From DAOTXK01 sp034435395 (lineage in GTDB: Bacteria > Chloroflexota > Anaerolineae > Aggregatilineales > Ch27): a stretch of 21,376 bases of DNA. This document shows positions 21,097 through 21,376 of this stretch, one piece after another; position 1 is the first letter of the stretch; the number at the start of each line of letters is the position of its first letter. Made by a program: the position numbers and the translations under genes. Below the pieces are notes generated by a model, which was not told where the DNA came from, made no database searches, and saw only the letters and a list, made by a program, of their open reading frames with translations. The stretch spans positions 1 through 21,376 of the forward strand of contig DAOTXK010000178.1 of NCBI GenBank assembly GCA_034435395.1, read 5' to 3'.

Positions 21097-21125
21097 AGTA
21101 TAGGAGAGACGACGGAGAGAATCAA
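21097..21125 (-). promoter_or_regulatory. Promoter of the thermonuclease lipoprotein (possible operon promoter)
   Basis: Minus strand TTGATT (plus 21120-21125; 4/6) and TATACT (21097-21102; 5/6) with exactly 17 bp between. The expected start is near 21090, about 24 nt before the ATG. The radical SAM and URO-D genes follow with short gaps and no visible terminator, so this may drive all three. Confidence 0.65.
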
Positions 21126-21235
21126 CGGGACAGGGGCGTATGCTGTGTTTGGCGGGTTGCGGGCAGTTTTGAGGGCGCGGTCGGCGAGCTCAGGCCAAAG
21201 CGAACCAGTGGGCAGGCGGCAGGAGGTGTAAAGAC

Positions 21236-21252
21236 AAAAAAAGGGGCCTGAG
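21236..21252 (-). terminator. T-run terminator after 5S rRNA
   Basis: Directly after the 5S 3' end the minus strand reads GCCTCAGGCCCC and then seven T residues (plus 21242-21236). The hairpin itself is short (GCC/GGC), so it may rely on the closing helix of 5S. Confidence 0.45.
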
Positions 21253-21370
21253 GCTTGGCACTGACCTACTCTCCCACTCCGTGACCAGAGCAGTACCATC
21301 GGCGCTGGCGGGCTTAACGACCGGGTTCGGGAAGGGACCGGGTGGACCCCCGCCGCGAGGAGCACCAAGC
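21253..21370 (-). rRNA. rrf: 5S ribosomal RNA
   Basis: About 118 nt on the minus strand. The ends GCTTGG and CCAAGC form the closing helix, and the internal sequences 'CCCGAACCCGGTCGTTAAG', 'CAGCGCCGATGGTACTGC' and 'GGGAGAGTAGGTC' are conserved 5S elements in the right order. Only six bases of the window remain upstream of it, so whether 23S and 16S precede it cannot be seen. Exact ends may differ by one or two bases. Confidence 0.93.
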
Positions 21371-21376
21371 CACAGG

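Overview
The window looks like a chromosomal piece of a high-GC bacterium, most likely a Chloroflexota (Anaerolineae-like) lineage. The lineage is inferred from gene style only: a GT39-type membrane protein whose C-terminal beta-rich domain carries a 'GPYRPGDTL...DRDYSIGLHVVD' pattern, a lipoprotein with long Thr-Pro linkers, a URO-D-family protein unlike HemE, and a V4R-domain protein. A 5S rRNA gene lies at the right edge on the minus strand, so an rRNA operon may continue beyond the window.

Left part (1-5927, plus strand): the C-terminal end of a membrane glycosyltransferase-like protein; ornithine aminotransferase (rocD) behind an AT-rich promoter region and a three-codon mini-ORF; a small NifU-type Fe-S scaffold protein; an NAD-dependent sugar epimerase/dehydratase; an EamA-type exporter; and a V4R-domain protein with a Cys cluster, preceded by two short tandem repeats. 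These look like separate transcription units.

Centre (6137-10183): a minus-strand carbohydrate ABC operon (binding protein, then two permeases, no ATPase) with a TTGACA-17-TAAATT promoter overlapped by a 24-bp near-palindrome, and a perfect 11-bp hairpin between the first two genes. Upstream and divergent is a truncated patatin-like remnant. Next (10251-14067, minus) come phosphoglycerate mutase, an MhqD-like hydrolase overlapping an MhqO-like ring-cleaving dioxygenase by 4 bp, and ribokinase. The dioxygenase frame has a TAA at codon 6, directly before the N-terminal His-His expected to bind metal. The ribokinase promoter sits inside an 11-bp inverted repeat.

Right part (14341-21370, minus): a 583-residue secreted Cys-rich protein of unknown family, clearly lower in GC than its surroundings and with a terminator-like hairpin in its leader; then a possible operon of a large lipoprotein with a complete thermonuclease domain, a radical SAM protein with an N-terminal zinc ribbon, and a URO-D-family protein; then 5S rRNA.

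No CRISPR array, tRNA, transposase or integrase was recognised. The least explained items are the low-GC Cys-rich protein, the thermonuclease/radical SAM/URO-D gene row, and the interrupted start of the dioxygenase gene.
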